Shown: piece by piece, positions 45,069 through 53,512 of the stretch
How the letters are laid out: the number at the start of each line of letters is the position of its first letter
Numbering within the stretch: position 1 is the first letter of the stretch
NCBI RefSeq assembly: GCF_001424645.1
Contig: NZ_LMQR01000002.1
Span: 62,179-126,178, forward strand
DNA: 64,000 bases
Source of the DNA: Frigoribacterium sp. Leaf415
Lineage (GTDB): Bacteria > Actinomycetota > Actinomycetes > Actinomycetales > Microbacteriaceae
Direction of reading: 5' to 3'
Notes under the pieces: model-generated
The model's input: the letters and a program-made list of their open reading frames with translations, nothing else
What the model was told of the DNA's origin: nothing
Databases searched by the model: none
Translations under genes and position numbers: made by a program

Positions 45069-46295
45069 TCAGGTCGCCGGGGTCCCGGGTCGCGACGAGG
45101 CCCACACCTGCACGGCCAGACCGACCGCGATGAACCCGAGCATCAGCGCGCCCATCACGACGGCCGTGCCGCCGAGTGCCCCGGCGAGCGGGGTCGCGGC
45201 GCCGCCGAGCCCGAACTGCAGGCCGCCCGCGAGCGCGGCGGCCGTGCCGGGCGTGCGGTGCCCGAGCGCCTGCGTCAGCGTGATCGACCCGGGGATGACC
45301 CAGCCCCAGCCCGCCGTCACGAGGGCGAGCGCGGGCCAGATCAGTGCCGGGCCGACACCGGTCAGCGCACCCGCGAGCACGAGGGCCGACCCCACGGTGC
45401 AGGTGACGAGCCCCGCGGTGAAGAGGTGGTCCTCGGCGAAGCGTCCGACGAGGCGGCGGAACACCAGGGTCGACGCGATCATGCACGACGCGTTCGAGGC
45501 GAAGACGAGCGTGTAGAGGCCCTCTCCGAAGCCGTACTGCTCCTGGAAGACGAACGACGACGTGGCGATGTACGAGAAGAAGCCGATCGTCGCGGCGCAG
45601 CCCGTCACGAGGTACCAGCGGAAGCGGGGCAGGGCGAGCAGCGTGCCCATCCGTCGCAGGGACGCGAGCAGCGACCCCGCGCCCGGCTCGGGGTCGACGA
45701 GGGTCTCGGGCAGGCGCCGGGCGGCCGCCCAGGTCAACGCCGCCCCGAGCACCGCCAGCACGACGAACGTCGACCGCCAGCTCGACACCGAGAGCACCAC
45801 GCCGCCCACGAGCGGCGCGACGACCGGGCCGACGGCGTTGATCGCGGCGAGCGTCGCGAAGAGCCTGCTGCGCACGAGGCCCGTCGTCGAGTCCCCCACC
45901 ATGGCCCGGGCGGCCACCGAGCCCGCCGCGCCGCCGAGACCCTGCGCGACGCGTGCGACGACGAGGGTGGCCGCGTCGGGAGCCACGGCGCAGGCGATCG
46001 AGGCGAGGGCGAACAGGACGGTCCCGCCCAGCAGGATGCGCCTCCTGCCCCGACCGTCGCTGATCGGCCCGATCACGATCTGGCCGACCGCGAACGCGAC
46101 GAGGAACGCCGTCAGGCTGAGCTGCACCTCGGCCGTCGTCGCCCCGAGGTCGCGCGCGATGGCCGGCAGCGCGGGGATGTACATGTCGGTCGCGAACGGC
46201 GAGATGCCCACGATCAGTGCCACCGTCAACACGGCCCCCCGCCCGGACAGCCAGGAGGGGCGGCTCGGCTCGGCCGGGACGTCGTCGTCGCTCAT
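45069..46295 (-). CDS. Bcr/CflA-family MFS drug exporter
   Basis: This 408-aa, 12-helix transporter has FATDMYIPALPAIARDLG in helix 1 and GPISDGRGRRRILL as motif A, both typical of Bcr/CflA pumps (DHA1). It would export sulfonamide-like drugs or peptides by proton antiport. ATG 46295 has TAGGCT 7 nt upstream, a leaderless signature. It is divergent from the marR-MFS operon, and the CGTTTA/TAAACG dyad in the 75-bp gap could control both sides. Confidence 0.9.
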   Translation of the reverse strand: MSDDDVPAEPSRPSWLSGRGAVLTVALIVGISPFATDMYIPALPAIARDLGATTAEVQLSLTAFLVAFAVGQIVIGPISDGRGRRRILLGGTVLFALASIACAVAPDAATLVVARVAQGLGGAAGSVAARAMVGDSTTGLVRSRLFATLAAINAVGPVVAPLVGGVVLSVSSWRSTFVVLAVLGAALTWAAARRLPETLVDPEPGAGSLLASLRRMGTLLALPRFRWYLVTGCAATIGFFSYIATSSFVFQEQYGFGEGLYTLVFASNASCMIASTLVFRRLVGRFAEDHLFTAGLVTCTVGSALVLAGALTGVGPALIWPALALVTAGWGWVIPGSITLTQALGHRTPGTAAALAGGLQFGLGGAATPLAGALGGTAVVMGALMLGFIAVGLAVQVWASSRPGTPAT

Positions 46296-46302
46296 CGGCT
46301 CG

Positions 46303-46308
46303 AGCCTA
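46303..46308 (-). promoter_or_regulatory. -10 box of a probable leaderless promoter
   Basis: TAGGCT on the minus strand, 7 nt before the ATG at 46295. Confidence 0.5.
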
Positions 46309-46330
46309 GGCGCACGCCGTCCGGGTCAGA

Positions 46331-46353
46331 CGTTTACTTAGCCGAACTAAACG
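46331..46353. promoter_or_regulatory. MarR-type operator in a divergent promoter region
   Basis: CGTTTA and TAAACG flank an inner dyad TTAG-CCGAA-CTAA (46338-46350) between the divergent pump gene and the marR-MFS operon. The N5 spacing matches the other two putative MarR sites in the window. Confidence 0.55.
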
Positions 46354-46370
46354 AGTATCGTGGCCCGGCG

Positions 46371-46832
46371 ATGACCGACTCCGCGCCTCCTGCCCCCTCC
46401 GCCACCCGGGCCGTGCCGCACGCGCACCTCGCGACCGACGTCCGCGGGGCCGTGCTGCGGCTCGCCCGTCGACTGCGCCAGCAGAAGGCCGACGCCGACG
46501 TCACGGACGCCCAGATGGCCGCTCTCGGCTACGTCGTGCAGAACCAACCGTTGACGATCGGGGCGTTGACCGCCCACGAGGGCGTCACTCCCCCGTCGAT
46601 GAACCGCACCGTCGGCAAGCTCGTCGACGCCGGGCTGCTGCGTCGCACGGTCGACGACGACGACAAGCGCCGCGTGCTGCTCGAGACGACCGAGGCCGGT
46701 GCCGCCTTCGTGTTCGAGACGCGTCGACGCCGTGACGAATGGCTCGTGCCCCGCCTCTCGGCCCTGACCGCCGACGAGCGTCGCACCCTGGCCGACGCGA
46801 CCGAGATCCTGCGGAAGCTGACCCGCTCGTGA
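46371..46832 (+). CDS. MarR-family transcriptional regulator
   Basis: This 153-aa regulator has the winged helix LTIGALTAHEGVTPPSMNRTVGKLVDAGLLRRTVDDDDKRRVLLE spread over about residues 63-107. It overlaps the next MFS gene by 4 bp and is divergent from another MFS pump, so it probably represses one or both. The N-terminal SAPPAPS residues are encoded by a CCGCGCCTCC word inserted in an otherwise flexible tail. Confidence 0.88.
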   Translation: MTDSAPPAPSATRAVPHAHLATDVRGAVLRLARRLRQQKADADVTDAQMAALGYVVQNQPLTIGALTAHEGVTPPSMNRTVGKLVDAGLLRRTVDDDDKRRVLLETTEAGAAFVFETRRRRDEWLVPRLSALTADERRTLADATEILRKLTRS

Positions 46833-48211
46833 CGGCCATGTTCCGCAGCCTGTCGCTGTTCAACTACCGCCTCTGGTTCGCCGGGGCGCTCGTGTCCAAC
46901 ATCGGCACCTGGATGCAGCGGACGGCGCAGGACTGGCTCGTCCTCACCGACCTGACCGACAACGACGCCACGGCGCTCGGCATCACCATGGCGCTGCAGT
47001 TCGCGCCGCCGATCCTGATGGTGCCGATCACGGGGCTGATCGCCGACCGGTTCGACCGGCGGCGACTGCTGATGGTGACGCAGCTGAGCATGGGCCTGCT
47101 CGGGCTCGGCCTGGGCGTGCTCGTGCTGACCGACAGCGTGCAGCTCTGGATGGTCTATTTCTTCGCCCTCCTGCTCGGCGTCGCGGCCGCGATCGACGCC
47201 CCGGTGCGGCAGAGCTTCGTGTCCGAGCTCGTGCCCCCCGGGCACCTGACGAACGCCGTCAGCCTGAACTCGGCCTCGTTCAACGGCGCACGCCTGATCG
47301 GCCCCGCGGTCGCCGGCGTGCTCATCGCGACGATCGGCACGGGCTGGGTGTTCCTGATCAACGCCGGCTCGTTCGCCGCCGTGCTGCTGTCGCTGCGGTT
47401 CATCCGCGTCGCGCAGCTCGAGCTGAAACCGGCGGTGTCTCGGGCCAAGGGTCAGATCCGCGAGGGGTTCCGGTACGTGCGCGAGCGACCCGACCTGGTG
47501 GTCGTGTTCGTCATGGTGTTCGTCATCGGCACCTTCGGCCTGAACTTCGCCATCTTCACCTCGACCATGGCCAGCGTCGAGTTCGGCGTCGACGCCAGCG
47601 GGTTCGGCCTGCTGTCGTCCGCGATCGCGGTGGGGTCGCTGGTCGGCGCCCTGCTGTCGGCCCGTCGCGAGAAGCCCCGCTGGCGCGTGCTCGTCACGGC
47701 GGCCCTGGCCTTCGGGGTCACCTGCCTGGTCGCCGCCGTCATGCCGACCTACTGGAGCTTCGCCGCCGTCCTCGTCACCGTGGGGCTCGCGTCCATCACC
47801 CTGATGACGACGGCGAACGCCACCGTGCAGCTGACCACGGCACCCCGCATGCGCGGTCGCGTCATGGCGCTGTACATGGCCGTCTTCACCGGGGGCACGC
47901 CGCTCGGCGCACCCATTGTCGGCTGGGTCGCGAACGTGGCCGGGCCTCGCTGGGCCATCGGCGTCGCGGCCGCGTCGGGCTTCGTGGCGGCCGGGGTCGC
48001 GATCGTCTGGCTCGTCCGGGGGCAGCACCTGCGGGTGCACCGCGTCCGCGGGGGCGAGCCCGACCCCGTGACCGGGGCGCTGCCCGTGGTCGGCGCCGGG
48101 AGGTTCCACTACCGGCTGCAGCACGACGGCGACGCGGCCGCCGGCCGGGCTCGTGACGAGGCCTCGGCCGAGCTCGCCGTCGACGAGGGCACGGCGACGC
48201 GGCCGTCCTGA
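46829..48211 (+). CDS. MFS exporter, EntS/DHA3-like
   Basis: This 460-aa protein has about 12 helices and the DHA3-type start FRSLSLFNYRLWFAGALVSNIGTWMQRTAQDWLVL, motif A IADRFDRRRLLMV and ASFNGARLIGPAVAGVL. These are found in siderophore/macrolide exporters. GTG 46829 overlaps the marR stop (GTGA), which fixes the start and indicates coupling. The last 55 residues are a hydrophilic tail. The convergent gap downstream has a hairpin and a GGAGGCGCGG word. Confidence 0.9.
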   Translation: MTAMFRSLSLFNYRLWFAGALVSNIGTWMQRTAQDWLVLTDLTDNDATALGITMALQFAPPILMVPITGLIADRFDRRRLLMVTQLSMGLLGLGLGVLVLTDSVQLWMVYFFALLLGVAAAIDAPVRQSFVSELVPPGHLTNAVSLNSASFNGARLIGPAVAGVLIATIGTGWVFLINAGSFAAVLLSLRFIRVAQLELKPAVSRAKGQIREGFRYVRERPDLVVVFVMVFVIGTFGLNFAIFTSTMASVEFGVDASGFGLLSSAIAVGSLVGALLSARREKPRWRVLVTAALAFGVTCLVAAVMPTYWSFAAVLVTVGLASITLMTTANATVQLTTAPRMRGRVMALYMAVFTGGTPLGAPIVGWVANVAGPRWAIGVAAASGFVAAGVAIVWLVRGQHLRVHRVRGGEPDPVTGALPVVGAGRFHYRLQHDGDAAAGRARDEASAELAVDEGTATRPS

Positions 48212-48277
48212 CCCGCCCGGGGCGTCGTCGTGCACCACCGTGCGCCATCGGGCCCTCCGCAACACGGGCGAGTGCGG

Positions 48278-48328
48278 CGGAGGCGGGCCGGCACGATCGA
48301 CCGTCCACCACGAACACGCCCGCCTCCG
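48278..48328. repeat. Inverted repeat at a convergent junction
   Basis: CGGAGGCGGGC and GCCCGCCTCCG are perfect 11-bp arms with a 29-nt interior containing CGAACACGCCCG, half of the palindrome at 31797. A GGAGGCGCGG word follows at 48337. Confidence 0.6.
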
Positions 48329-48398
48329 GCACGTCAGGAGGCGCGGTGCCGGTCCGCCACGCCCGTCACCGGCACCGTCCCCGGCGCCGGCTGCAGGG

Positions 48399-49433
48399 TC
48401 AGAGGCGCGAGTAGACGATCAGCGACGCGAGCAGCACGACGAACGGGGCGATCAGCAGCACGTTGAGCCACTTGTGTTCGACCATCACGGCCACCCACTC
48501 GCGGAGGAACGCACTGGGGACGTAGTACGCGGCGGTGGGCGACCCGACGACGTCGGCGCTGCTCCCGGTGTCGCGCGCCAGCAGGGCGGCGCGCAGCACG
48601 TGGTAGTTGTTCGTCACGACGAGGGTCGGCCCGGTCCGACCGGCGTCGGCGAGCACCCGCCCCGACAGCACGAGGTTCTCGCGGGTCGAGCGCGACTCGG
48701 TCTCGGGCAGCACGTCGCCGGGGTCGGCCCCCTGGGCGATCAGGTACTCCGCCATCGCCTCGCCTTCGGGCCGGGGCTCGTCCGACCCCTGCCCGCCGGA
48801 CGGGACGAGCACCGGCCGCCGCACGCCCTCGGGAGTCGCGCGGTAGATCGCCAATGCCCGGTCGAGTCGGCTGCGCAGCAGCGGCGGCACCTCGCCGCGG
48901 ATCAGACCGGAGCCGAGCACGATCAGGGCGTCGGGCTGCTCGCGCACCCGGGGTCGGGCGTAGACGAGTGACCACAGGGTGAACGCGGCGAACGTGAGCG
49001 CGGCGTAGCCGGTGACGAAGACCACGACGATGCCCAGTCCCACGGAGACGTCCTGGAGGGCCGCGACGTCCGACCGGCGACCGGCCTCGACGATCACGAC
49101 GACGAGCAGCGGCACGCCGATCAGGGCGATGCCGACGAGCAACGACAGCAGGTTGCCCAGGCTGCGCCCTTCGGACCGCAGCATGGTGACGCCGTTCGCG
49201 ATCGCGAAGACGGCGAGCGCGAGGACGAGCAGGGGCACGAGCGCCACGGCGACGAGGAACACGAAGACGAGCGGCGGGAACGCGGCGACGAGGACGTTCG
49301 CGGCGGCGACGACCCCGAACCCCCCGGCCATCAACAGGAAGACCCCGTTGCGGAACCTCCGGGCGTCTCGTCGACGCGACACGGCGAAGAGCAGGAGGAA
49401 GACGGCGGCGATGCCGACCGAGATCGCGGTCAT
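48399..49433 (-). CDS. YdcF/SanA-like DUF218 membrane protein
   Basis: This 344-aa protein has four to five hydrophobic segments in its first 165 residues, then a DUF218 domain starting ALIVLGSGLI, with ESRSTRENLVLS and VTNNYHVLRAALLA, and a final helix near 320-340. DUF218 proteins are linked to envelope barrier functions in other bacteria; the chemistry is not established. ATG 49433 has TAGCCT 6 nt upstream. The gene converges on the EntS-like MFS gene. Confidence 0.88.
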   Translation of the reverse strand: MTAISVGIAAVFLLLFAVSRRRDARRFRNGVFLLMAGGFGVVAAANVLVAAFPPLVFVFLVAVALVPLLVLALAVFAIANGVTMLRSEGRSLGNLLSLLVGIALIGVPLLVVVIVEAGRRSDVAALQDVSVGLGIVVVFVTGYAALTFAAFTLWSLVYARPRVREQPDALIVLGSGLIRGEVPPLLRSRLDRALAIYRATPEGVRRPVLVPSGGQGSDEPRPEGEAMAEYLIAQGADPGDVLPETESRSTRENLVLSGRVLADAGRTGPTLVVTNNYHVLRAALLARDTGSSADVVGSPTAAYYVPSAFLREWVAVMVEHKWLNVLLIAPFVVLLASLIVYSRL

Positions 49434-49439
49434 CTCCCG

Positions 49440-49445
49440 AGGCTA
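49440..49445 (-). promoter_or_regulatory. -10 box of a probable leaderless promoter
   Basis: TAGCCT on the minus strand, 6 nt before the ATG at 49433. Confidence 0.5.
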
Positions 49446-49536
49446 CCGGCGTGAGGCCCCAGGAAGTCGCTCGGACCCCCGCGCGCGCGGGAGGGTCTCG
49501 GCGAGATCCTGTGGTCTCAGGACGCGAGTCGCGCGG

Positions 49537-50388
49537 TCAGCGGTCGAAGAGGTTGCCCAGGCCGGGGATCTGGAACCCCTCGCCGAGGTTGCCGAGCTGG
49601 TCGCCCAGCCCGCCCACCTGGTCGCCGAGGCCGCCAACCTGCTCGCCCAGGCCGCCGAGGTACTCCTCGCCGCCTGCGGTCAGGCCGTCGAGCCCCTCGA
49701 AGCCGAACCCGTTCGTCAGCTGGTCGAAGTCGATGCCCGACGTCACGGCGTCGGACAGCAGGGGCAGGGCGACGCTGCTGACGGCGGCCGCACCGGCGAC
49801 GGCGACCGCGAGGCCCGCGACCCCGGCCACTCCGGCGCCGACCGCGGCACCCGCCGCGACCTTGCCGCCCGTGCCGCCGAGCACGCGCTTCATGAGCCCG
49901 GGGTGCGCGGTCTCGCCGCGCGTCGCCGCCCGGGCGAGGTCGGCGGGTGCGCTCGAGGCGGGACGTTCGCCCTCGGGCACCTCGGCGCTCAGGCGGGCGA
50001 GCACCTGCTGGCGCTGCTCGGGGGTGAGCCGCTCGAAGGCGTCGCGGTGCGCTTGCTCGAGCTGCTGCGGCGGGGCGGTCTGCAGCAGGTAGTCGTACTT
50101 GGCGAGGGCCGCACGGTCGGCGGCGGAGCCCTGCGGGGCGTGCCCACCGGTCGCCGGACGCCCGACGCCCTGCTGCGGTGCGCCGTACCCGCCACGCTGC
50201 GGCTGCTGCCCGCCCTGCTGCTGCCCGTTCTGGCGGTCGTCGCCGGTGACCTTGTCGGAGACCTTGCGCACCATGTCGCGCCAGTCGGTGGAACCGCCGG
50301 ACGCACCACCGCGCCCGGTCGAAGAAGAGGAGGAGGAGTTGCCGAGCGCACGTGCGGCGGCACCCAGGAGACGGTCGAAGTTGGCCAT
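49537..50388 (-). CDS. Unrecognised protein with C-terminal 7-residue repeats
   Basis: The ATG at 50388 gives 283 aa. An N-terminal helix MANFDRLLGAAARALG is followed by a Ser/Gly/Gln-rich linker (about 15-85), a helical segment with FERLTPEQRQQVLARL, a Gly/Ala-rich hydrophobic stretch (GAAVGAGVAGVAGLAVAVAGAAAV) that may enter the membrane, and four 7-residue repeats of the type GGLGDQV ending GNLGEG. I recognise no family firmly. The upstream extension of the frame is not protein-like. Confidence 0.7.
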   Translation of the reverse strand: MANFDRLLGAAARALGNSSSSSSTGRGGASGGSTDWRDMVRKVSDKVTGDDRQNGQQQGGQQPQRGGYGAPQQGVGRPATGGHAPQGSAADRAALAKYDYLLQTAPPQQLEQAHRDAFERLTPEQRQQVLARLSAEVPEGERPASSAPADLARAATRGETAHPGLMKRVLGGTGGKVAAGAAVGAGVAGVAGLAVAVAGAAAVSSVALPLLSDAVTSGIDFDQLTNGFGFEGLDGLTAGGEEYLGGLGEQVGGLGDQVGGLGDQLGNLGEGFQIPGLGNLFDR

Positions 50389-50564
50389 GACGCCGATCCT
50401 CTCGACCCCACATCCGAGAAGCCCCCTCAGAAGCCGAGCATCGCCCGGGAACGGCGCGTCCACCGCTCCGGGTTTCGGTCGAGCCCTCGTCGGGGTTACA
50501 TTCGCTGGGGACGTCCGCGCGGGCCCGACTCGCGGCGTGCGCCCCACGGACGAGGAGGTGTCGC

Positions 50565-51623
50565 ATGGGCAAGGCAGCAGTCACGGGCTGGGTCGCTCTC
50601 GCGATGCTGGTCTCGGGTGCCGCGCTCGTCATGGCCGCCACCTTCCGCCTCGCCGGCGTGGGCCTCTTCGCCGGCGGCTTCCTGCCGATCGGCGACCTCG
50701 ACTTCGTCACCATCGCGATCTGGCTGCTGGGTGCCGCCCTCGCCGTCGGCGGCGTCGCCCTCGCCCTCGTCGGGCTGACCGACCGGGTGCTCGGCGCCCT
50801 GCCCCGCGACGAGCCCGACCGCGGTCTCGAGCACGAGGCCGTCCGCGAGACGGCACCGGTCACCGCCCGTCCGGCGGCCCAGGAGGCGCGGGTCCTGCCC
50901 GCAGGACGACCGACGGCCGCCGCCGTGCTCGCGTCCGCCCCCGTGGTCGCCGCCGCACCGACCCCGGCGTTCGCCTCCGCCACGAGCACGCCCGTCGGGA
51001 CCGAGTCCGCTCCCCTGGCCGCACCGGCTCCCCTGACCGCACCCGAGCCGACTCCCGCCGGGCCGACTCTCGCCGAACGCCTGCGTCCCGTCCTCGCGTC
51101 CGCCGCCGCCCACGTCGCGGCCGCCGCGCGCGCCACGGGCGACGCCCTGGCCCGTGCCGGTCGGGCGACGGCCCGGGGCACCAGTCACGCCTCCGAGGCC
51201 CTGGTCGCCTGGGTCCGACGCACCACCCCCGTCGTCGTCGCCTGGTTCCGCACGACCGGCAGCACCGTCGCGACGCGCACCCGACCGGCCGCTCGTTCGA
51301 CCTGGGACGGAGTCCGTCACGGCAGTCGCGCCACCGCCGCCGGAGCCGCCGTCGCCGCCCGGGCCACGGGAGCGACCGCACGTCGTGCCTCCTCGGCCGC
51401 CGCCACCCGCGCCCGCGACAACGCGCGCTCGCTCGCGGCCACCCGCGCCGCGTCCCGGGCCGCCGCCCGCCAGGCCGAGCTCGACCGGGAGTCGGCCCGA
51501 CAGGCCGCGCGCCTCGACTTCCTGGCCTCGCGACGCGCCCCGACGACGCCGCCCACCGCGGTCGACGCCGCGGTGGACGCCGCGGTCGAGCGCGAGTCCG
51601 CCCCGCTCTCGCACACCGCCTGA
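50565..51623 (+). CDS. Ala-rich membrane protein, function unknown
   Basis: This 352-aa protein has two N-terminal membrane helices (about 7-30 and 45-68), then a long Ala/Pro/Thr-rich, basic region with helical ARA-type repeats that extends to the C-terminus. No catalytic motif is visible. GAGGAGGTG before the ATG is a strong ribosome site. A GGAGGCGCGG word is in frame at 50882 coding QEARVL. It may be an envelope tether; I do not recognise it. Confidence 0.65.
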   Translation: MGKAAVTGWVALAMLVSGAALVMAATFRLAGVGLFAGGFLPIGDLDFVTIAIWLLGAALAVGGVALALVGLTDRVLGALPRDEPDRGLEHEAVRETAPVTARPAAQEARVLPAGRPTAAAVLASAPVVAAAPTPAFASATSTPVGTESAPLAAPAPLTAPEPTPAGPTLAERLRPVLASAAAHVAAAARATGDALARAGRATARGTSHASEALVAWVRRTTPVVVAWFRTTGSTVATRTRPAARSTWDGVRHGSRATAAGAAVAARATGATARRASSAAATRARDNARSLAATRAASRAAARQAELDRESARQAARLDFLASRRAPTTPPTAVDAAVDAAVERESAPLSHTA

Positions 51624-51745
51624 CGCGCGCACCCGCACAAGCACCCGCACTCGCACCCGCACCCGACGTCACCGCCGAGTGGACAGGGCACCTCGGCGTA
51701 CGGGGGTGCCGTGTCGAACCGGCGGTGTCGCCGAGCGGTCTCCCC

Positions 51746-51751
51746 TAGGCT
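51746..51751 (+). promoter_or_regulatory. -10 box of a probable leaderless promoter
   Basis: TAGGCT, 6 nt before the ATG at 51758. Confidence 0.5.
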
Positions 51752-51757
51752 CGCCGC

Positions 51758-52630
51758 ATGCGCGTACCCCTGGGATTCGTCGGCCTGGTCGCCGTGGCCC
51801 TCGCCGTGACGGGCTGCACGGCCGTCGGGGCCGGGGCCGGTGAGCGACCCGAGCGCGCCTCCTCGTCCGCGGTGGTGGCGTCGGGGGCCGCGACGGCCGA
51901 CGGCGTCGTGCTGCCGCCCGAGGGTGCCCGCTTCGACTACCAGCTGGGAGGCGCGTCGCCCGTCCCCGACGGAGCCACCGTCGTCGCCCGCGACAGCACC
52001 GACGACCCCGCCGAGGGCGCCTACGGCATCTGCTATGTGAACGGGTTCCAGACGCAGCCCGGCGTCGAGTGGCCGGACGAGCTGCTCGTGCGCACGGCCG
52101 ACGGCGAACCGCTGGTCGATCCGGGCTGGCCGGACGAGCACCTGTTCGACCTCTCCACCGAGGCGAACCGGCAGGCCGTGGCCGAGCGTCAGGCCTCGAC
52201 GATCGACGGCTGCGCCGCCTCGGGCTACCAGGCGGTCGAGTTCGACAACCTCGACTCGTGGACGCGCTCGGACGGTGCCTTCGGCGAGGACGACGCGGTC
52301 GCCTTCGCGACCCTGCTCGTCGCCCGGGCCCACGCCGCCGGGCTGGCGACCGCGCAGAAGAACACCGCCGACCTCGGCACCCGGGGCCGCGACGAGGTCG
52401 GCTACGACTTCGCCGTCACCGAGGAGTGCGACCGCTACGACGAGTGCGACGCCTTCACGGACGTGTACGGCGGGCTCGTGTTCGACGTCGAGTACACCGA
52501 CGACCTCCGCGGCTCGGTCGCCGAGGTCTGCGCCCAGGTCGGCGAGCTCGACCCGGCCCCCTCGACCATCGTGCGCGACCACGACCTGGTGCCGGCCGAC
52601 GACCCGGCCCATGCCTACACGGCCTGCTGA
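51758..52630 (+). CDS. GH114-family lipoprotein (endo-alpha-1,4-polygalactosaminidase-like)
   Basis: This 290-aa protein has a signal peptide with lipobox VTGC (Cys20), a short linker and a GH114 barrel: FDYQLGG, GICYVNGF, YQAVEFDNLDSW with the conserved acidic residues, AQKNTADLG and DFAVTEECDRYDEC. GH114 enzymes degrade galactosamine polymers. Four Cys residues near the C-terminus may form disulfides. TAGGCT 6 nt upstream supports the ATG. It converges on the transglutaminase gene with a CCGCGCCTCC word two bases after its stop. Confidence 0.9.
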   Translation: MRVPLGFVGLVAVALAVTGCTAVGAGAGERPERASSSAVVASGAATADGVVLPPEGARFDYQLGGASPVPDGATVVARDSTDDPAEGAYGICYVNGFQTQPGVEWPDELLVRTADGEPLVDPGWPDEHLFDLSTEANRQAVAERQASTIDGCAASGYQAVEFDNLDSWTRSDGAFGEDDAVAFATLLVARAHAAGLATAQKNTADLGTRGRDEVGYDFAVTEECDRYDECDAFTDVYGGLVFDVEYTDDLRGSVAEVCAQVGELDPAPSTIVRDHDLVPADDPAHAYTAC

Positions 52631-52666
52631 CCCGCGCCTCCTGAGCCCTCGGCGGGCCGGACCGCC

Positions 52667-53512
52667 CTAGGCCTCGCGGGTGATCTCGACCGTGACGAAG
52701 AGCTCGCTGTTCGACGAACCCGCGTAGACCCCGCGCAGCGGCGGCACGTCGCGGTAGTCGCGGCCCTGGCCGACGACGACGTGCCGTTCGCCGATGTCGA
52801 TCAGGTTGGTGGGGTCGAAGCCGTGCCAGGTGCCGCAGAAGAACTCGACCCAGGCGTGCGACTCGCCCGTGACGGTCTCGCGCAGCTCGGCCGAGGGCTT
52901 CGGGTGGAGGTAGCCGCTGACGTAACGCGCCGGGATGCCCGCCGCCCTCAGGGCGCCGACCGTCACGTGGGCGATGTCCTGGCAGACGCCGGCCCGGGCG
53001 GCCCACGACTCCGCGGCCGTGGTCTTCACGTTGGTGACGCCCGGCAGGTACCGCACCGCGCCTCCGACCGTCTCGCAGATCGCCATCGCGGCGGCGCACG
53101 GGTCGGCGTGCGACGCCCGCGCCTCGGTGCCGACCTCGGCCAGGTCGGCAGGAGGCGCGGTGAGGGGCGTCTGCTCGAGGTGCTCGACGAACGACGTGCT
53201 GGCCCCCACGACCGTCGCCAGGTCGGCCCACGAGATCGTCTCGGACGGATGCGCCTGCGGCCGCACCTCGACGAGCGAGGTCGCCGTCAGCGAGAGCTGC
53301 CGGTGCGGCAGCAGCACCTCGAACGACGACACCCGCGTGCCCCAGTAGTCGACGTACTCGTGCGACGCGGCGACGGGTTCGATGCGCAGGTGCGACGAGA
53401 GCACGAACTGGCCCTCGGTGTGCGCCGGCAGCATGCGCGCCTCGTTGTAGCTCGCGACCGCCTCGCCCTGGTACGAGAAGCCCGTCAGGTGCCGGATGCG
53501 CAGCCTGCTCAC
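52667..53512 (-). CDS. Transglutaminase-like cysteine protease-fold protein
   Basis: This 281-aa protein has the bacterial transglutaminase N-terminal beta domain (RIRHLTGFSYQGEAVASYNEARM) and a catalytic core with Cys in AGVCQDIAHV, His in GESHAWVEFFCG and Asp in WHGFDPTN. It is the last gene of an operon with an alpha-E protein and a circularly permuted ATP-grasp protein, with a 4-bp overlap. Published comparative work on ATP-grasp amidoligases links this trio to peptide-bond formation and cleavage on an unknown peptide or metabolite. TAPPA residues near 118 are encoded by the repeat word. Confidence 0.92.
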   Translation of the reverse strand: MSRLRIRHLTGFSYQGEAVASYNEARMLPAHTEGQFVLSSHLRIEPVAASHEYVDYWGTRVSSFEVLLPHRQLSLTATSLVEVRPQAHPSETISWADLATVVGASTSFVEHLEQTPLTAPPADLAEVGTEARASHADPCAAAMAICETVGGAVRYLPGVTNVKTTAAESWAARAGVCQDIAHVTVGALRAAGIPARYVSGYLHPKPSAELRETVTGESHAWVEFFCGTWHGFDPTNLIDIGERHVVVGQGRDYRDVPPLRGVYAGSSNSELFVTVEITREA

